Shown here: positions 34,401-45,655 of the stretch, piece by piece | Layout of the letters: every line of letters starts with the position of its first letter | Position numbering within the stretch: the first letter of the stretch is position 1 | Assembly (NCBI GenBank): GCA_036850595.1 | Contig: CM072152.1 | Coordinates: 7,583,640-7,647,639 of the forward strand | DNA: 64,000 nt | Reading direction: 5' to 3' | Origin: Rhyacichthys aspro | Taxonomy: Eukaryota; Chordata; Actinopteri; Gobiiformes; Rhyacichthyidae | Notes under the pieces: generated by a model | Told to the model about the DNA's origin: nothing | Databases searched by the model: none | The model's input: only the letters and a program-made list of their open reading frames with translations | Made by a program: the position numbers and the translations under genes

Positions 34401-35167
34401 AAGCCTTTGTTAAATAATATACCATAGCATATATAGCAATTTCTGTATGGTATACAGTCCTTGTGGTTGAACAGTCCACTAAGTATCACTAAGTATTTGT
34501 TCACTCTCTTTTAATCATGGGGGGCTGGCGCTTATCACAGCTACTTTGGGCTTAAGACAGGGACACCACTTTTAGTCAGACACTGTTTGAACAGTTCAGC
34601 TCACAATTCTAGCCAGCTTTGGGCCAAAAAGCTGGACGTATAGTGGACCTTAGGTAATGCAATCATTGGGTCCGTCATCAATTTGTATTCTGTGTTTAAA
34701 CGTCAGAACCCAAAGAATAACACTATAACTATCACATCTTATTTGGGTTTAAGGGGCTGCCACTTATAGACAGACACTAACAGACAACCATTTACACTCA
34801 TACATTCCAAAAGGACGTTTCAATTGTTGAATTGGTGTAATGGCACGGGGGAGGACATGCAAACTTAACACAGCCGAGCCATAACTGATCAGACGTCATG
34901 AGCGCTTACCACATTGCCATATATACAAAGTAAAGAAAGATAAATGATAGTCTGTAAGCTCCGTTCATTGTCTTACAGTGTCTCATTTGTGGTGTGCAGG
35001 TGTTGCAGGGGGGAGGCCTGGAGTCCCCCACCAAACCAAAAGGCCGTCCAAAGAAGAACTCCATCCCCAGCAGTGAGCAGCTGTCTGAACAGGAGAGACC
35101 AGCCGCGGAGACGGAGCGCCTTTCGGACGCCTCAAGCTCCCACTTAGAGAGCACTCAGGAGGAATGA
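31439..35167 (+). CDS. barx1: BARX1 homeobox transcription factor, 248 aa, 4 exons
   Basis: BarH-like homeodomain factor that patterns stomach mesenchyme, pharyngeal-arch mesenchyme, teeth and joints in vertebrates. Exons: 31439-31640, 33353-33644, 34237-34321, 35000-35167 (TGA stop). All four junctions keep frame. The N-terminus carries an engrailed-homology (eh1) repressor motif, RSFMIEEIL, with Phe28 to Leu34. [19 protein letters not shown] follows, a BARX1 signature. The homeodomain spans about 134-193 ([20 protein letters not shown], then [16 protein letters not shown]) and is interrupted by introns 2 and 3. The tail [17 protein letters not shown] is the BARX1-type basic C-terminal block. 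Length is close to the remembered human 254 aa; the alanine run of the mammalian protein is absent. It is divergent from PTPDC1, as expected for this locus. Confidence 0.98.
34735..34880. repeat. Decayed dispersed repeat (GACAGACAACCA...CACTCATACATTC type) in BARX1 intron 3
   Basis: The string ACAGACAACCATTTACACTCATACATTC followed by ...GGAGGACATGCAAACTTAACACAG resembles a very common teleost repeat tail (GACAACCACTCACACTCAC ... GAACATGCAAACTCCACACAG). A second decayed copy lies at about 56615-56850. Confidence 0.6.
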
Positions 35168-35470
35168 CTCTTACACTCAGCCTTTGGACTCTCTGAGCAT
35201 GAATCTTATGGACAGGACGGGATTTAAAAACAGTGTGGAGCGGGCCTGAGCTGATGCTCCTGGAGACGGGGTGCCTTTACTAAAGACAAAAACCAAAGTG
35301 AGCAGCCAGTCATGTGTCATAATGCACTCCCTCACGATGAACTGGCCGCTGTTGAGGATGGGACTCAAACGTCTGCAGTAGGTCGAAACTTTATATTCTA
35401 AGGACCTCTCACGTGTCTGCCATTCCTTTTGTGTAACTATGTTTAATTATTAAATATATTTTCACTAATA
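35168..35470 (+). terminator. BARX1 3' UTR with candidate polyadenylation signal
   Basis: Unique sequence after the BARX1 stop. An ATTAAA signal is at 35449-35454, followed by T- and GT-rich sequence (CAGTGCTCGCTGCATGTTTGT), a usual poly(A) site arrangement. This gives a short 3' UTR of about 0.3 kb; longer forms are possible. Confidence 0.5.
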
Positions 35471-35479
35471 CAGTGCTCG

Positions 35480-37690
35480 CTGCATGTTTGTATTTTGTTT
35501 TTGTTTTATTTTAATTTAATGGGAAGGATGCAGTTTTACATGTTTGCAGTAAAAACAATGACACTGAGGAGCAGCACAACTTACGCTGAGTCATATGCAC
35601 ACTGAGACAGCCTTAAATGGTTACATATTCTCCCAATCCAGGCGCGCCTCAGGGATTCCTTACATATTTTGCGGCTCATCAAATCATATATCACGTTTAA
35701 ATTAACATTAAAGCTCTATTATTTGTGTTAAAGCAAGAAAACACTGTTGTGTAATACTATTAACTGTTTAATAACATAAAAAAGTTGGCAATGAGGACTG
35801 CAAATGCTTTCTGGGACTTAACTGGGAAAATTGAGAGCAAGCATAGGTATCTCTTTTAACTCAAAAAGGCAGAAGAAGAAAATCAAAGCTAAGATATGGC
35901 AAAACATTTCCATTTTGCTTAATATCAGATTTTTGTATGTATTGGCTTTCAAATCAGTTTATCTTTTCTGTTAACTCTTATAATTTGACACATTTTGCAT
36001 ATAATGCTGGTGACAGATCAGTTATTTTTTATATGGACAGGATAAAAAAAAAGGAAGACAAAAAAAACTAAACAAATCAATACATTAACATTCCGAAAGA
36101 TTTCTAAATTGAAGTGAATCTTGATTTGTCACAAGAGGCATGCTGTTATTTCCTTCCTTATTCCAAATCAAACTTGCACCTTCACAGCATGCTTTCTATG
36201 TCCTCCGTAAAAGTCTCCGTAGTTATATCTTAACCACGGTTTTAGAGATAATCGATGCTGATAAGTACTTGACATAACAGAAGCAGGTTGTTGGAGAAGA
36301 GGGTGTCACCTGTGAGTATACAGCAGCTCATATCTCCTGTTAAAGAGCGTGTTTAACTGTCACTATTGTGGCTTTGCTCTGAATCTACCTTTAACCCTTC
36401 CATAAAGCAAATAGTATCTAAAAATATTGTTTTTCAAAATATAGTACAAAACAGTTGTATATAAAGTTACAAATGTCCTCCTAATGTGTTGGACATTTAT
36501 TATAAGCTTTTCCCAAGGTCTGTTCTCATAAACAATGCCAAATTTACTCACTTTGACAAGATCTGTTACAATATTTTCTTCAGACGGGCCTTGAAATGGA
36601 TGACCTGAGGCTGGGGGCTGTCCGTAAAGGGTCATAACGGGGCAAATATCTGTCATTATGTCTGCTGTAAAGGATCAGACGTCACAGTTACATCACTCAT
36701 TTAAAAGAGCATAAAAGTGCACACTTCAAATGTCAGGTTATCTGTCTCTTTGAACTATTCGGCATTTTTTTGCGAGGCTTATGGTGAATTAACACCTCAT
36801 ATCCACATTTTAGTGCTTTTTAAATATCTCTACAAAAAATCTCACAGCACATTTGAGTGCTATTTGAATCCTATAAAACTATAATTGTAAGATGTGAGAG
36901 GGAAAATGTTGTCTCTGTGTTTTAGCACTTGTGATTAACTGGCATTAACCAGGATGTACCATGCCTCACGTCCAGCCTCTACAGCTCATAACAGGATAGA
37001 CAGTAGAAAATAAAACAATTTACATTTTAGAATCCTCAGATCTCAGTTTTCATTCTCCAAATAAGATGCGTAACCTGTTATTAAAGTTCCATTATATTAT
37101 TTATCAGTATGTCAGTTATATTTCACTCTTGCGTAAAAAGGAAATTCTTTAATTGCTATTACTCTGAGTAAAGTAAAACAGTGCACAAAATCCCTAAGGT
37201 AACTACATCTAGATGAGAATAAGTCTATAAAGCGCTGAGTTTATTCATAACTACTACTACTACTAATGTCATACTATCATTATAAAGCAATCCAGAGATA
37301 ACTTACAATTCAAAAAGAATTCAACTCTCTAAATAATAATCTGTCAAAATTCTATGTTTTTTTACATTATTGGTTGCATGGATTATAATTGCACCAGAAT
37401 TTAGTGTGAGTGCTGCCTATTTTATAGCTTTATCTAATATTATCCAAGTGACTCGACACCAAAATGAATACTTTACTGGTAAAGTTAAGAACACAACAAT
37501 ATTCTGAATATTTTGTAAACAACTTATTATTGCAGCTGTTACAAATCTTACATTATTGTTATCTTTCCTTTCCTTCTTTCAAGTTTTGTTAGGGCAAATT
37601 CTATTACATATCATTTCTAAAAGGCACTGTTTAGAATTGTTATTAAGCGTATCTACATGCCAGTTACCAAATGGAAAAAGTGATGGCGTC
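35480..37690. other. Downstream BARX1 intergenic, no gene seen
   Basis: AT-rich, with no recognised exon or transposon. Evenly composed blocks at 36160-36340 and 36540-36740 could be regulatory but have no distinguishing motif. Confidence 0.45.
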
Positions 37691-38560
37691 TAATTCTGGC
37701 TGTGGTTTTGCAGAAAGACACATTTGAGTCTATCGTGTATAAACTTCACAATCATTTACAAAAGCTAAATCCCACTATTCGCATTAGTCCCCATCCCATC
37801 ATAGCGGTGGTGCCCCGTGAAAGGCATAGAGTTCACTTTTCGCCACAAATGACACAAGCCAGGTTCTTCAGATTCCTGCTAATCATCAGAAATATGGCTT
37901 GGTAAGTGCACCTTTCTTTAGCTGGTGGTCTCCATTTCACCTTAAGACCCACTTGAACATCTGCAGGTTAACACACACACACACACACACAGGCTCAGGC
38001 CTCATCACGGTCTATGTAAACGTTAATCAGTCCCATTCCCCGGACCGTCAGCCATGTCAAGGCTTAATCATATGCAGATTAATGACAGCTTTGCCTAAAC
38101 ATCAGAACGGAGCTCGGAGTGGCGAAAAACGATGAAATACAAAGTCAAATGCACCTTTTTTCACCCAAACATCACATGGTCTGTCAGTGTCGGTGTGACT
38201 GTGTGGGGTCGTCAGAGTGCCGTACGTCCACGTGCGTGTTCCCTCTCCTGGGTTTCGTTGGACAGCAATGACTTCTGACATAAATTACAATCAGGAGGAA
38301 GAGTCAGCCGCCAGGAATCCGCACCATCGGGAACATCCAATTTAATGGTTAAAAAGGGACCTCTGTGGTGGCATGATAGCACTGTGCTGCGAGCAATAAG
38401 AGCTTGACCCCAATTTTTGAAAGCGGGTGTTTATGGAGTCAAAAGGTCCGTGCTTAGACACAGCCCAGGCTGGGGGTCTGGTGCAAAGGGAGGGGGCGAA
38501 GATCCGGCTGGGCCACGAACGCCACAGTTAAAGACGGCCTGATTAATTCAACATATGCCT
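37690..38560. promoter_or_regulatory. Candidate conserved non-coding block
   Basis: Unusually even base composition and a lack of simple repeats, apart from the (AC)n at 37970-37991. It includes the homeodomain/POU-like string CTTAATCATATGCAGATTAATGACAG around 38063-38088, and the open frame there is not protein-like. It lies about 2.5-3.4 kb beyond BARX1. Conservation was not tested. Confidence 0.3.
37970..37991. repeat. (AC)n microsatellite
   Basis: About eleven AC units. Confidence 0.95.
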
Positions 38561-39093
38561 GAAACCCACCTTACCTGCACTGACTCTCGGCACAGTCCCT
38601 TCAATATAAGTGCACTTTAAGTTTCAATACAAGTCCTGCGAAAATACTCTCTTTTAGCCTATATGCGTTGTACTTTGGATTTACTACAGCATTTAAAGAG
38701 TTCCATTTTATTTTATAGTTGTGCAATTGCTCTAAAAGCATTTAGATTCAGAGGTTCCACTCTCTATATAGTAAGGACCTAATGGTGAGCTCACTGAGTG
38801 TTGGAAATGCTCTGAGGCACTTCACTAATTCTGGTTTCCTCACATTACTAATTAAAGTACACTTGATTTCCTTCTTGTCCGGGCCAGAGCAAGTCATCAT
38901 GTGCATGTATATAATACCTTTAACATTGTTAACATTGGTGAGCTGAAAATGTAGTGACTTTGAAAATACCAATTTACAATTGCATTGTCACAGAATTAGT
39001 CAAACTACTTTATTTTAATAAACTAACTTTTTGTTGCTGTTCCCCTCTGACAACATCCAAGGCTTTGTCAGGTCAAAGGTCAAAGTTTCATAC

Positions 39094-39095
<2 letters not shown>

Positions 39096-39148
<53 letters not shown>

Positions 39149-39150
39149 TT
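39096..39150. repeat. (ATT)n microsatellite
   Basis: About eighteen ATT units. It produces artefactual poly-Ile and poly-Tyr frames. Confidence 0.97.
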
Positions 39151-39889
39151 AGGTTACACTTTAGTAACACTATTTACTACTACTGTCTTTTAACCCATGA
39201 ATTGTCCAGAATTGTCTAAGTTAGGCGCTTTATCAGCCGGAGGATACATCTCTGAAATAATAATAATAATAACAATGAAAATCTGACATCAGATCATCAA
39301 ATTATGATGTTACACCTGGAAATACATAATAGTATGTATTTCCAGTATTGTGTTTTTTACTGTTTATCAGAATATTAATCTGTTAATTGCCAGGTTTGGT
39401 AAAAAAAAATAAATATTAATAAAAATATGTCACAGTAATATGTTGTGGCATTTTGTGGATACAGTAAATACAGTGAGCTGTATTGTATGTAAGTTGAATC
39501 CCAGAAACAGAAAAATCAGTGCGTAAAAACATTTATATATACACACGTGTCACTGCAGCGCAACAGAGGACAGTCTTTCAGCGTGCATACCTTGCCTTAC
39601 CTAACATATTTTATTTATTCAAATGCAAATAAAAAAGCTAGCCAGCTATTTACATTTTAAACCAATGAAAATATGTTATTCCCGATTTAATTTTATATTA
39701 TATTTACTAGAAATTATGAAAATGTTTTTGTTTAGGGCTAGTTTGTAATGTAGTAGTATGTAGTAAGTATGTAGAAAATAAAGAATAATGAAACATCAGT
39801 GGTGAACATTCAGTTGTAGAAACCTATATTCAAATACTAGGACCAAAATATTATAATTCACGTCTCCTTTCATTATCAAAGAAACAAAC

Positions 39890-40260
39890 TCCCGGTCCTG
39901 TTTCACATGTGCATGCTAAATCAATAACAATAACACAGTGATTCATTTCCTCCATAATTGTTGTGAGTGCATGTTAATCAATTATCCTGGCAATCAGCAG
40001 CGTGCTTATTACCATGAGGCGTTTACTGGCTCTCCGCTTTATAAATAGCCCCATTTGACTCCCATTCATTATGCGGCTGAACTTGGAGAGCTGTGAGGGC
40101 AACATGAAGCAGCGTTCGCCGTCTAAGGCGACACTGAATAAAGTCCACACTGTTAGGAACCTGTGCCATGAGTGGGCACTCACCCATGGCTCCAGTACAA
40201 ATAAATAATCCTCCTCGGAGTTCTCAAGCCTCACAGTCACATTTTATAATTCACCACGAC
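39890..40260. promoter_or_regulatory. Candidate conserved non-coding block with MEF2-like and homeodomain-like sites
   Basis: Repeat-free, balanced composition between AT-rich flanks. It contains GTTAATCAATTATCC (paired homeodomain-type cores) and TTATAAATAG at 40039-40048, which fits the MEF2 consensus YTAWWWWTAR. No coding potential. Its place in the BARX1 gene desert suggests an enhancer, but this is inference. Confidence 0.35.
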
Positions 40261-40317
40261 CAACCTGTACGTTTAGCTGCCATGTCCATCTGAGAGAAAA
40301 TTCCTCTGTATCTTGTG

Positions 40318-40320
<3 letters not shown>

Positions 40321-40388
<68 letters not shown>
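40321..40388. repeat. (AT)n microsatellite
   Basis: About 34 uninterrupted AT units; cruciform-prone and probably hypervariable. Confidence 0.97.
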
Positions 40389-40390
<2 letters not shown>

Positions 40391-41169
40391 ACTTCTATTT
40401 AAAATTACACCACTGGGTCTGCTGTTTTTAGTCAGTTTCTGAACTGCTAGTCAAATAAAACAAAATCCATTAATAGCATCTAATGAGTTTAATATGGCAG
40501 GAATATTTAATTCCGTATGAGTCATAAAGCTGCAGTGAGTGATTTCTCTGTAAATATATTAGCGTTTGGCTTTGATTGAGCTGTGATTTTTTTTACCGTG
40601 ACATGGCAAAACATGTCTGCAGATTGTACTGACACATGGGCAGGTCAACAGGTCAGATAAACATTTTTTTTTTTTAAAAGGCCTCAAGACCATTAGAAGA
40701 CTAGATAGACAAGGGAAGTTTTTAGTTTTGGCTACGAAGACAACACAAGCTATATCCAGACTTCTGTGTTTTCATTTTAAGACATAACTTTTTTTATGTA
40801 GAATCAACAATAATACAAATACTTAATAATTAATAACAGCTCACATTTTCCTGCTGTAATATTCCATTATTTGTAAATGGGACACTGATCGACGGGGACA
40901 AACTCAGGCACAAATCCTGGAATCTTTTTTGGGTGCTAAGTAAAAATCTGAAAACAGGAAAAACATTACCGTAACCAGAGGTGGTGCAACAGGGTAGGCA
41001 AACTGGGCAATTGTCCTGGGTGCAAAGTTTAAGGGGGGCCCACTGTTTGTCTAATACATATAAACATTTATTTGGAAAAAGGGAAAGCTACCATTTTTCA
41101 AAACCCAAAGCATGGCTTTCCTTGTTGCAAGAACTGGCTTATTCAAATCATAAACAAATAAAAAACATC

Positions 41170-41375
41170 TGATTCAAATCCGTTTCAAACCTATTCAAAT
41201 CCAACTAAAAGCTGTTCAAGTCCATCTAAAAAAATTTCAAATCCAACTAAAACCTGTCCAAATACAATTAAAACATTGGACCAAAAACATCACCCACTAA
41301 ATGTATTGGAGGGCCACATAAAACATAGCAAAGGGTCCCATTTTGCCCCCAGGCCTTGAGTTTGACACGTGTGAC
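41170..41375. mobile_element. Short tandem array plus hAT-like terminal fragment
   Basis: CAAATCCAACTAAAACCTGT-type phrases repeat about five times (about 41170-41275). A segment GGAGGGCCACATAAAA...GGCCTTGAGTTTGACACGTGTG (41308-41372) follows. The TTTGACAC(C/G)TGTG end with an upstream GGGCCAC is typical of one terminus of hAT (Charlie-type) DNA transposons. The other end was not identified. Confidence 0.5.
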
Positions 41376-42699
41376 ATAAGTGATTGAACACTTTTGCAAA
41401 CGTCATGGTTAATTATTCTTTATTACATATACAACAATGAACTTAATAATATTGTACCATTCTTTACTCTGAGTTTATCTATCAGCAAAGTGGTTCTTTG
41501 GCTTCTCTTTAAGATAAAAAGTCTCTGTTTCCTGCAGCAGGTGTCAGGTGGTTTCCTGCAGCTCACATCACAGCTCTGAGTCCTGCTCCTAATGGGCCCA
41601 GCATTAGAGGACGTAAACAAGAGCACATCGGCCGCTCATCTCTCTGCCAGTACGCCCCCTCGTCCAGTCGGCACAGTTTGTCAGGCGCCATGATGGATCT
41701 GAGACGATTGGTTGACTTCATGCCCAGATGAAGAGTGCAAGACAGCTGGTCGGGACAAATCAAAATTCCTGCAGGAGCTGGAGAGACATGTGGTTTCCAT
41801 CTGTTTAACATTGCGAGATGAGTAAATAAAAAAATTTTTTTTTTTAAAAATACGTCCAAGATGTGGCAGGAGGTCAGCGGAGCCCTCATTATGAAGCAAT
41901 TACACCGCAAAAAGCCCTTCCTTTCGAAATCCTGCTTGAAAGACAACCCCACTTTCTAGGACTTTTCAAAGTAAGACATGACAAGCAGCCATCCGTCTCT
42001 GCTAACAACTTCAAGACTTGTGCGGCCCATAAAACATAGCTGCGGGATTAGGTGCATTCTTCATTTGTTGTCATACATTTCTCATCTGTCCTCAACTAGA
42101 CTAAATCTTTACCTCTTTCTAAATACTTTCCTCATGATAGGTCAGTTAAACGCATAATGCTTTCAGCTTGAATATTCCTCTCCAACGTTCTGGGCAGTTC
42201 CTCCGATGGCATGCGAGTTTGACAAGCCAGATGTTACTGTCCTATTGACTCTACTCATCAAGAGCTGGATGTTTGTAAGAAGCAGAAAGGAGTGCCGTAA
42301 TAAAATCTGACATCATTCATTTCGGTCAACATGGTGAGTTTATGGAAGAAGTTACCATATTTGGAATCGGGTCGGAATTAGGGAAGCAAAGAGCGAGACT
42401 GACGCAAATTTTGATCTCGCTAGCTACTAATGTTAAGAAAAGTACCATAAAAGTTTAAAAAGTAATAGTGTAACATATTGTATTTGGTCTTGTGAACCAC
42501 AGACACACACTGCAGTTATAGTAGAACACACTGCCTTCAATAGAATCAAAGTTATGCTTTAAAAAATACCTTTGAAAGATCATCTATTAAGTAAGCAAAT
42601 TCATGTCTTCAAAAACAATGCTTGCCTTGTTACAATTGATGAACTTCCAGAAATGTGAAAGAGTGTAGCCAAAGTTCCTCATACTTGCCTTGATTTCAC

Positions 42700-43125
42700 G
42701 GTAGGGTTGGGTCAGTATGGCTCAGTTTGGTTTAGGAAATCTCCAAGAGGGTTTTGTTTCCAGTCTGCTGGGTCACTCCACTGGGTCCAGAAGAGTGATG
42801 TCTGCCAAGTTGTGTTTCTGTGAGAGATATAATTCATATTTGAAGAGGACTTTTTAAAAACTCCAAATGCAATGTTTTAATTTGTGAAGTGAGAGGTTTT
42901 GAACGCCGACTCTGCTTAAAACCGGAAAAAATAAATAAATGCTAACTTTGTTTGAGGAAAAAAATAGAGCTCCAAAATGTTGCAAGTCTTCTATTGAAGT
43001 GCGTCTTCTTTTTTTTTTTCAAAGTTTCAAAGTACAGTTTGGTTTGCTTTTTGGGGTTACTTCAGACCCCTTTGGTAATAAACGTTCCCATACTGACCCA
43101 ACCTGTGCCCTACTACTCCAGTGGA
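42700..43125. mobile_element. Foldback DNA element with 16-base perfect inverted core
   Basis: GGTTGGGTCAGTATGG at 42705-42720 is exactly inverted at 43088-43103. Neighbouring CAGTTTGGTTT (left) and its partner AAGTACAGTTTGGTTTGC (inner right) and CCACTGG / CCAGTGG phrases extend the similarity. About 0.4 kb, non-coding; probably a MITE. Confidence 0.6.
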
Positions 43126-44279
43126 AAAAATGTTATTGAGTCTTGGTTCTTTTTTTCATTTAAACTTTTAAAAAGTTATGCTTAGTAGTGTAATGTACTA
43201 GAATATACTTCGTAAGCATAAAGTAAGCTATGGTCACCTTTGCCTGTTTTGTATTTGTTTATAGTTACCCCTTACACTATGTTGGCTCTGTGCAGGCAAG
43301 GTTAAAGCATGCTCAGAGCATATAGTTCAGCTCCAGTCCCACTACATGCATTCATTATGTCTTTGTGTAAGATTCACTCATAATAACAATCAAATTTTAA
43401 ATAATTTATTATTGTAATTCCAGTCTGTTTTTTGATGATTTAAGACAATAATTTGAATTTCTCAGGTAAAAATACGTGCGTTTTAGTTTTTTGAATAGGA
43501 GTCAGTAGGAGCCAGGCCTTACAGAGTCAAACCCACTCACACATAAGACTCCAAGCTAACCACTGCAGAGTCCACTCCTCTTTAATATCAATGGGACAGA
43601 GCATTTCTTGCATGGATCTTACATTACAACACATTTATGTGTAAACAGCTTCAGTTCTCATTACTGCGGTCCATCAGTCAGGAGAGATGTGTGCCATGTT
43701 TATGCGTTTGCCTCTTATTCGACTTTATCCAGATGAAACTGTACTCTGCATTGGCCTGAAGGAGCCCGCTCTGCGTCTTCAGTGATACAGATTACAAAAA
43801 CAGACAAAAGCCAAGCAGCGTTTAAAGTAAAGAAACACTGCATTGAAAATGAAAGCCTTCAGAGCTACTGCACTTGTTAGTCCAGATCCTTATCACGGCA
43901 CAAGTCGCTGATGGACACACACGGCCTACTCAACATATTTATTATGGCCATTATTACTATCCTGATTGCACAGCTGTTTGGTACACAGTATAAAAAGGCA
44001 GACCTGCCGATTCTGTTGACAGCCACTTTATAGCAACACTTTATCTTCAAGAGTTTACTTACAAAGACACAAATCTGCCATTTGTTTTTGGTATTAAGTA
44101 TCCAAAACAAGAAATAAAAAATGTAATTGTATACATTTCATGTGCGTAGTGCTTTTTAACATAAAAACTGCAACACAAAATGTGACAAAATTCATAAAAA
44201 GCATGTAAAATAACAGTGATGAACACATAGCTCAAACACTGGAATATGTCTAAAAACATAATGTATTTAGTTTTATTTT

Positions 44280-44800
44280 AATGTCTCCCTTAATGCATAT
44301 TAGAATTTAACCAGAGCTCTGTCTGTCCATCTCTGATTAATTAAGCACATGTGCGTTGTATTATTGCAATTATGTGTAATTCTGACTTGATTAATCTGGG
44401 ACCAAAACAAGCATCCAAAATGTCATAACAAAACATGACACATGACACAATTCTAAGTAGCCCTTTTTTTCATTTTATGGCAGCTACATATGTCATCCAT
44501 GCTGAGTACGCACAAAACAATCATATTCCCTTTTTCCGGCAATTGTTCTTAATTTGACCGCCTTGTGTTGTCCGTCCAAGCTCGTCTCACTCAGTTTGAT
44601 TGCAGCCAGTTGGAATATTCATTGTGGATTAAAATAGCAGAAGATCTTCGGTGCTTGTCGAGTGCAGCTGGAGTGATCTCCCAGATGTGCCTCACGTGGG
44701 CCCAATGTGGAGTCCTCTAAAACAATCAGAAAGTCCTGGCACAGGCCCGATCAGTAATTCTATGATGGCCCCGGAGATGGAAACGAGAGGTGACAGTTCT
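44280..44800. promoter_or_regulatory. Candidate conserved non-coding block
   Basis: Repeat-poor sequence with dense homeodomain-type cores: CTGATTAATTAAGCACATGTGC near 44332-44353, then GCAATTATGTGTAATT and TTGATTAATCTGGG. Farther on it has CGGCAATTGTTCTTAATTTGACCG. No coding frame. Regulatory role inferred only from composition and location. Confidence 0.35.
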
Positions 44801-45206
44801 AATCACCGTAGTATCATGGAGTAGAGGCAAGATGGACTTGGACTGGGCTAACCATGTTGTACTGTTATGTTCATTAGTGTTGTTAATTGAGATTGCAGTA
44901 ATGTGGGTTCAAAGTTAACTTGATGTAATGTTAGGCTAAATTGATCAGGGTTGTCACTCTTTTCTCTGGAGATCATTTTTCAGGATGCTATCAACTACAT
45001 TTGTAACATTTTTTCTTTCTCAAGCTAAAACAGCTGAATGATTTTGGAAATGGATCAGATTTTCATACTGTAAATGAAAATCGATTGTAATATAGTCATG
45101 TTTTAGGGACAAGTAGTGACGTGAACAAAGAGATATACAAGAAGATTTGGAAAAAATGAATTGTCAGAGTATTATTTTCTTAGACTAAAACAGTCAGGCG
45201 TGGCGT

Positions 45207-45655
45207 ATGGCAGGGGTCTCCAGTTCAAACTCCACGGATCATTTGCTACCAGGCCACACAGAAAAACATTCAATTACCAGTATTTTATTTGATTTTCATT
45301 TTATAGACAATCACAATATTCTGGCTGTTTTGTTTCGAAAACTTCCGCCAAAGCCATTATTTGACTCCCAGTTCTTCCATGTGCCACACACTCAAACAAG
45401 CTAAATTAAGCAAAAAACTATTATCGCTGGAGAGCTCCTTTGGTAAGAGGGAGAGGTCCAGTAATGAGGCAGAAGACAAGACTGCCAACAAAAAGAAAAC
45501 TGCATTTAAAAGAAAATACCACGAGTCCTACTTAAATTATGAGTTCATGGCAACAAGCAATACACAAGCTCCAAGCCTGCTCTGTGTATTATGTAGCGTC
45601 AGCGTCATGTATGCAGTCAAATATAAAGCTTTGAATTTTTTTTAATAAACCAACC
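45207..45655 (+). mobile_element. hAT-type transposon fragment with BED-like zinc finger remnant
   Basis: The fragment begins with CAGGGGTCTCCAGTTCAAACTCC (45211 onward), a hAT/Charlie-like terminal sequence. The frame 45361-45645 contains KRKYHESYLNYEFMATSN followed by a PSLLCVLC stretch, like the N-terminal zinc-finger region of hAT-derived transposases (ZBED5-like family: a ...KY.E.YL.YGF... stretch, then LCVVC). After that point the frame loses the family pattern and stops, so the transposase is truncated and inactive. Confidence 0.65.

Noticed and set aside
34906..35154. 82-codon minus-strand frame
   Set aside because: Antisense to BARX1 exon 4.
39031..39219. Frames with long Ile or Tyr runs
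   Set aside because: Direct consequence of the (ATT)n microsatellite.
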